Positions 60,160 through 64,000 of a stretch of 64,000 bases of DNA are shown piece by piece. The translations under genes and the position numbers were made by a program. The stretch is taken from the NCBI GenBank assembly GCA_006176705.1, contig QRFJ01000370.1:62001-126000 (forward strand). The letters are read 5' to 3'. The notes beneath the pieces are model-generated. The model had not been told where the DNA came from. It saw only the letters and a program-made list of their open reading frames with translations, and did not search any database. The DNA comes from Cocos nucifera. Lineage: Eukaryota > Streptophyta > Magnoliopsida > Arecales > Arecaceae. Position 1 is the stretch's first letter, and the number at the start of each line of letters is the position of its first letter.

Positions 60160-62988
60160 TGTTGAGAAATGTATCTAAAGCCAATCATCTAGGTTGTAGA
60201 TAGTTGAGCTAACTATAAATATACTTGAATTATTATAATAAATAAAATTATTATTTTGATATTTTCATCATTTTTGTGCATCTTCTTATAATGAACTCTT
60301 CTGTGATGAAGTTCTTAGGACTATTTAGAATCGACAAAAGAGGATTTATCATTTAGTCCTTAAACTTATTCATGATCAAATGATACGTTGTCACCTAAGA
60401 TGATAACATATCGAGTGTTGGTTATTGTGTGTCATATGCATTGGTTGTCCTCTTAATCAAGGAGTATGATGTACTGTTATGGCATGCAGATGAAGTATAG
60501 GGGTACATTTCACTGAACGTGATCCAACTGCATAGCTCTCTGCTATCACGAGTTGCTTACGAAGGATATGGGTATAAGTGTCCCTTAGACCTGAGATCAT
60601 CATGGTGACTTGCAAGCAACTCACTATACTTAGGTGTCGGACTATCTGAATTTTTAATTCAGTGATGGAAGGTTACTAGGTGTAGTCAAGTACTTATTTT
60701 ATCAATGCGTGAGTCAAGATGGGATTGACTCCTCTAATTGTTGGAGCAGATGTATCTCTATATTTTAATTTAGCAAAACCTCAGCCAAGGTAGTCCATTC
60801 GATGGATACTAAATTTTGAAATACACTGTAGATGATTTTTCAGGATTGATAGGTAAACCCTAGGTCATCTTTTGAGCATTGAGGTCAAGGAAATGAATTA
60901 TATGGTAATCATATGCCATAAGTTTGTCGATATTGTGTTGCAACTATTCGAGCTATTCAAACATCGGGTACCATTGCTAGATGGTCATATTGATTGGTAC
61001 AAAAAATTAGTTTTTATGCTACCGACTTAGGATTCGAACCTATGGGGTCACACATAATAAGAGATCCTACCTGATCTAATGGCTGATCAAGAGTCCTATT
61101 AGTTTGAAACTCTATAATCAAGAGTCCCAGTGGATTGAGACTCTATAACCAGGATTTTCACTAGACTAGGACTCTGCCTTCCACTAGACTAGGACTCTAA
61201 GTCCTACTTGTCTAAAACTCTCTAATCTAGAGTTTCACTAGTCTGAGATTCTATGATCATGAGTTTCATTCATTTGGGATACTAGATTCAAGAGTTCCAC
61301 TAGTTTGGAACTCTTTAAGAGTTTCATATAGATGGGACTCTGTTGCCTAGACACCCATTTGATTGGAACTCTAATATTATTGAAAATTAATTAGCAATTT
61401 GATTGCTGATTTGCTCAATTTGATTGAGCAATGAGATTTTGATCAAATCTGATTGAATTTGATTTAATTGGGTTTGACTCGATTAGGTCATGAGATGACC
61501 TAATTGTTAAGAAAGATTTGATCCTGATTTGATCAAAACTTGGACCTGATTAATTTCTAATTTGATTAAAATTTTATTGAGTTGGGATAAGCCTAATTTG
61601 GTTGGATTTAACCTAGTGTAATTGGGTTTAGATTAATTGGTTTGGTTGAAACCAATTTGAAAGAGTCAAATAAGGTTTAAATTTAAACTCTCCCATGCGC
61701 CTATCACCTTTGAATTTTCCACACCCGTTCTCCACGCACATTTATTTTTGCATGAGAGTTTTCCATGCAAGAAAGAGTTGTGCACCACCTATCTTATCTC
61801 TTTTTGACCTGGTCCAAGGGTTGGACTAGTTCAAACTTGACTTGAATTTTGAATTTGAGTTGTTGGGAGATTGGAACAAATTCAAACTCCCTATCATTAT
61901 CTTTTATCCATGCCCTCTGCTCTTTCTCGAACTCATTTCTAATTTTTTCTAAGCATGGGCATGTAGAAGGAGAGTCCTTCTACATGTCAAAAATGTGGTT
62001 TGTGCGATCGAAATGGATAGAGGGTGATTTGAATTTGAATTCAATTGATTGATTGAAACTAGTTCAACCAACCCCTCTTATCCACTCCCACGCGTATAGT
62101 TCATGGTTGTCACCCATTTAAAAGTCTGATTTTTTACATGGGTTTATGAGAGTGATCTGGGGAGTGCATGGAGGCTTTCTAAGAGAGGGAAAATTAGAGA
62201 AGGAAACTTATCCTGGGCATGAAGAAGTCCAGAGGAAGAGAAAGGTTCTCTTGCACTAATCTTTTTCTTCTTACCCATTCTTTTATTTTTCTTCTTTCGG
62301 AACCCATCTAAAAAGTGTTTTGAGATTAGGTGTTTGATAGAGGGAGAGTTCCTCTATCCATGAAAATTCATTTCATTAAAAAATTCATTCAAGAGTGGGC
62401 ATGAGAGTGTTTCAGGCATTAGGGTTTTTGATGCAAGTAAAACCTTAGAGTTGGAACTCAGGGTTCAGGGGGAGAGATTGGGTACTATGAGTGCTCGATC
62501 ACTACTAAATTTGATACATCACCTCATCATCCTCCAAAGTCCATCTAATTTTTTGGAGTATCTGAGAGATCAAAAAAAAAGTGATTAATTTGATCGATCA
62601 AGATCAACCATCGAAGGCCCTGACGAGGAGCTAGCACTCCAGTGGTACTGATCGAGATCAGGAGCTCCATGTGGACTCACCATAAAGGCCGAATAGGTGT
62701 GTGGCTGTAGCATGATAATAAGGTTTCCTCCTATGGATTCAGATCATAGAGATTATCTACCCGTGTAAAGATATTATATTCTGAGCACAAGTCGATCGGC
62801 AAATATGATTTGTTGATCGATTGTATTTAAATTTTCTATAACATATTAGCATATCTAGATTCTGAGTAGGATTTATTGATCTAATCATAGCATGCATAGA
62901 ATTAATAGTAGATTAATTTTACTTTTGCTATAAATTTTATTCAAAAATTTTTTGAAAATGCATGCTTTAACCCTGCTCTAATCCAATA
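60160..62988 (+). repeat. 5' LTR of copia element P
   Basis: It starts TGTTGAGAAATGTATC and ends atccaaTA (canonical CA mutated), with a primer site two bases on. At about 2.83 kb it is the longest LTR in the window. It aligns with L and M in U3 (inverted relative to them) and shows the conserved U5 block near 62670. Its extra length is partly due to the minisatellite at 61090-61345. Its 5' neighbour bases are cagat; the other flank is outside the window. Confidence 0.75.
61090..61345 (+). repeat. Degenerate minisatellite of about 30 bp within LTR P
   Basis: About eight units on the theme agagttccactagtctgagactctatgatca, with indels. The words gggactct, gagactct and ggaactct recur every 28-31 bp. 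It is not seen in the aligned part of solo LTR L. Confidence 0.7.
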
Positions 62989-62989
62989 A

Positions 62990-63001
62990 TGGTATCAGAG
63001 C
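62990..63001 (+). promoter_or_regulatory. Primer-binding site of element P (tRNA-iMet)
   Basis: tggtatcagagc is a perfect match to the initiator tRNA-Met complement, one base after the LTR. Confidence 0.8.
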
Positions 63002-64000
63002 AAGATTAGCTTAACATGCTTATATGTTAACTAAAAAAATTAAATGCTAGCATATATAATATTTTTATATATTAATTAAAATTATTTTAATTAATAAAAA
63101 ATAATAAATTAAAAATTAAACATGAATATGTTAGATTAGATCTAATGTGTGATTCATGCTTTAATTTTATTTTGGTTTATTTTTTGTTATGGAAATAGCA
63201 ATAGGTTGCTATTTACGAAATGAGCTGAACGATTTCTAAAATGAGTCAACTTATTTAATGAATAAAAAATTAAAAATCTTTCAAAATTTAAAAAATATTT
63301 TTGAAATACCAAACCCCAATCCATCAGCCCAAAACTTAATTAAAAGATTCTGTGTTGTCTCATAGGATTTAGAATTGTGAATTAAAGATTCTAAGATATT
63401 TACATAAGCTATGGGTTAATGGGATAGATGAATTAGGTCAATTAATTGGTTAGACCTAAGGTTAGTTTAAGAATAAACTAAATTAAAGAAATTGATCAAA
63501 TCTAACCAAATATTGAATTAGATTAGATCAAGGATTCTCTAGATTCAACTTCAATAGTTGTAGTTGGACGAGTCCATGTCTTTAGCAAAGACTAAGATGG
63601 ACTTGATTTATGGCTACGTAGTTGAGCCCGTAATCACTAGGTTGATCAGATTGAACCTAATTAACTAGTCACCATCTAAGATAAGTTTGGCAGTCAAGAC
63701 TAGTGGTTTTTAATTAAGAGCTACTCGTACTGATTCGATCTTTGATGAGTTAATGGCATATCCTTTTCACTGATCTTACTTACCTAGCCAACATGGTCAA
63801 TTAGGATTTGATTAGATCATTTGGTGATTCAAGCTTACTCATGTCACTAGGAATCAGTTTAATTGATTTCAATCAGTAAGACTAAATTAGGTGCCCATGG
63901 ACCTAAATTGATCCTAATCCTAACCTATTGACTTGGTGAAGTCAGTGGGAGGATTTGACTTGGTAAAGTTAGTGAAAGAAAATTGGTCCGTGTCCTCTCT
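63002..64000 (+). other. Leader of copia element P, running out of the window
   Basis: AT-rich untranslated leader. From about 63690 it aligns with the leaders of A and B (gagttaatggcatatcc, cttacctagcca), which supports a common Angela-like origin. The structured module present in A, N and B is not found here, and gag is not reached. Confidence 0.65.

Overview
The window is plant nuclear DNA made almost entirely of nested, decayed LTR retrotransposons, plus one CACTA DNA-transposon remnant. I found no convincing host gene, tRNA, rRNA or CRISPR array. The mix of families (Angela/BARE-like Ty1-copia with LTRs above 2 kb, a Sirevirus-like copia, Athila-like and Tat-like Ty3-gypsy, En/Spm-type CACTA), the AT-richness and the nesting suggest a medium or large angiosperm genome. 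A monocot such as a palm is my guess, but species cannot be fixed from the sequence alone.

Layout, with my own labels. G (1-1827): end of an LTR, primer-binding site, leader and decayed gag of a chromovirus-like gypsy element, cut at 1827. A (1828-23638): Angela-like copia on the + strand, with 5' LTR 1828-4098 and 3' LTR 21378-23638. It contains N (about 4780-9526), an inverted 5' fragment of the same family, and an Athila-like element (11769-19135, target duplication actat) that splits the integrase. 23639-26645: low-complexity DNA and a CACTA remnant with a TnpA-like multi-exon pseudogene and one clear terminus. B (26646-51354): a second Angela-like copy, whose 3' LTR is split by S (33154-50111, target duplication actga).

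S is the most unusual object. It is a Sirevirus-like element with gag but no recognisable pol, carrying a Tat-like fragment (37587-40030) with a 115-bp satellite. Its 3' end has been amplified into four almost identical 2.13-kb units (40663-49259), each joining the 3' internal region to the first 594 bp of the LTR.

Right part: Q (51355-51887), an LTR tail; L (52399-54898), a solo LTR on the - strand with target duplication atcta; M (LTR ending at 56702, pol on the - strand to 60159); and P (LTR 60160-62988 on the + strand, primer site and leader running out of the window).

Nearly every coding region carries stops and frameshifts, so nothing here looks autonomous. The points of interest are structural: the young tandem array, a structured module of about 130 nt shared by three Angela-like leaders with one covarying base pair, a satellite born in a Tat-like 3' UTR, and a head-to-head copia arrangement.
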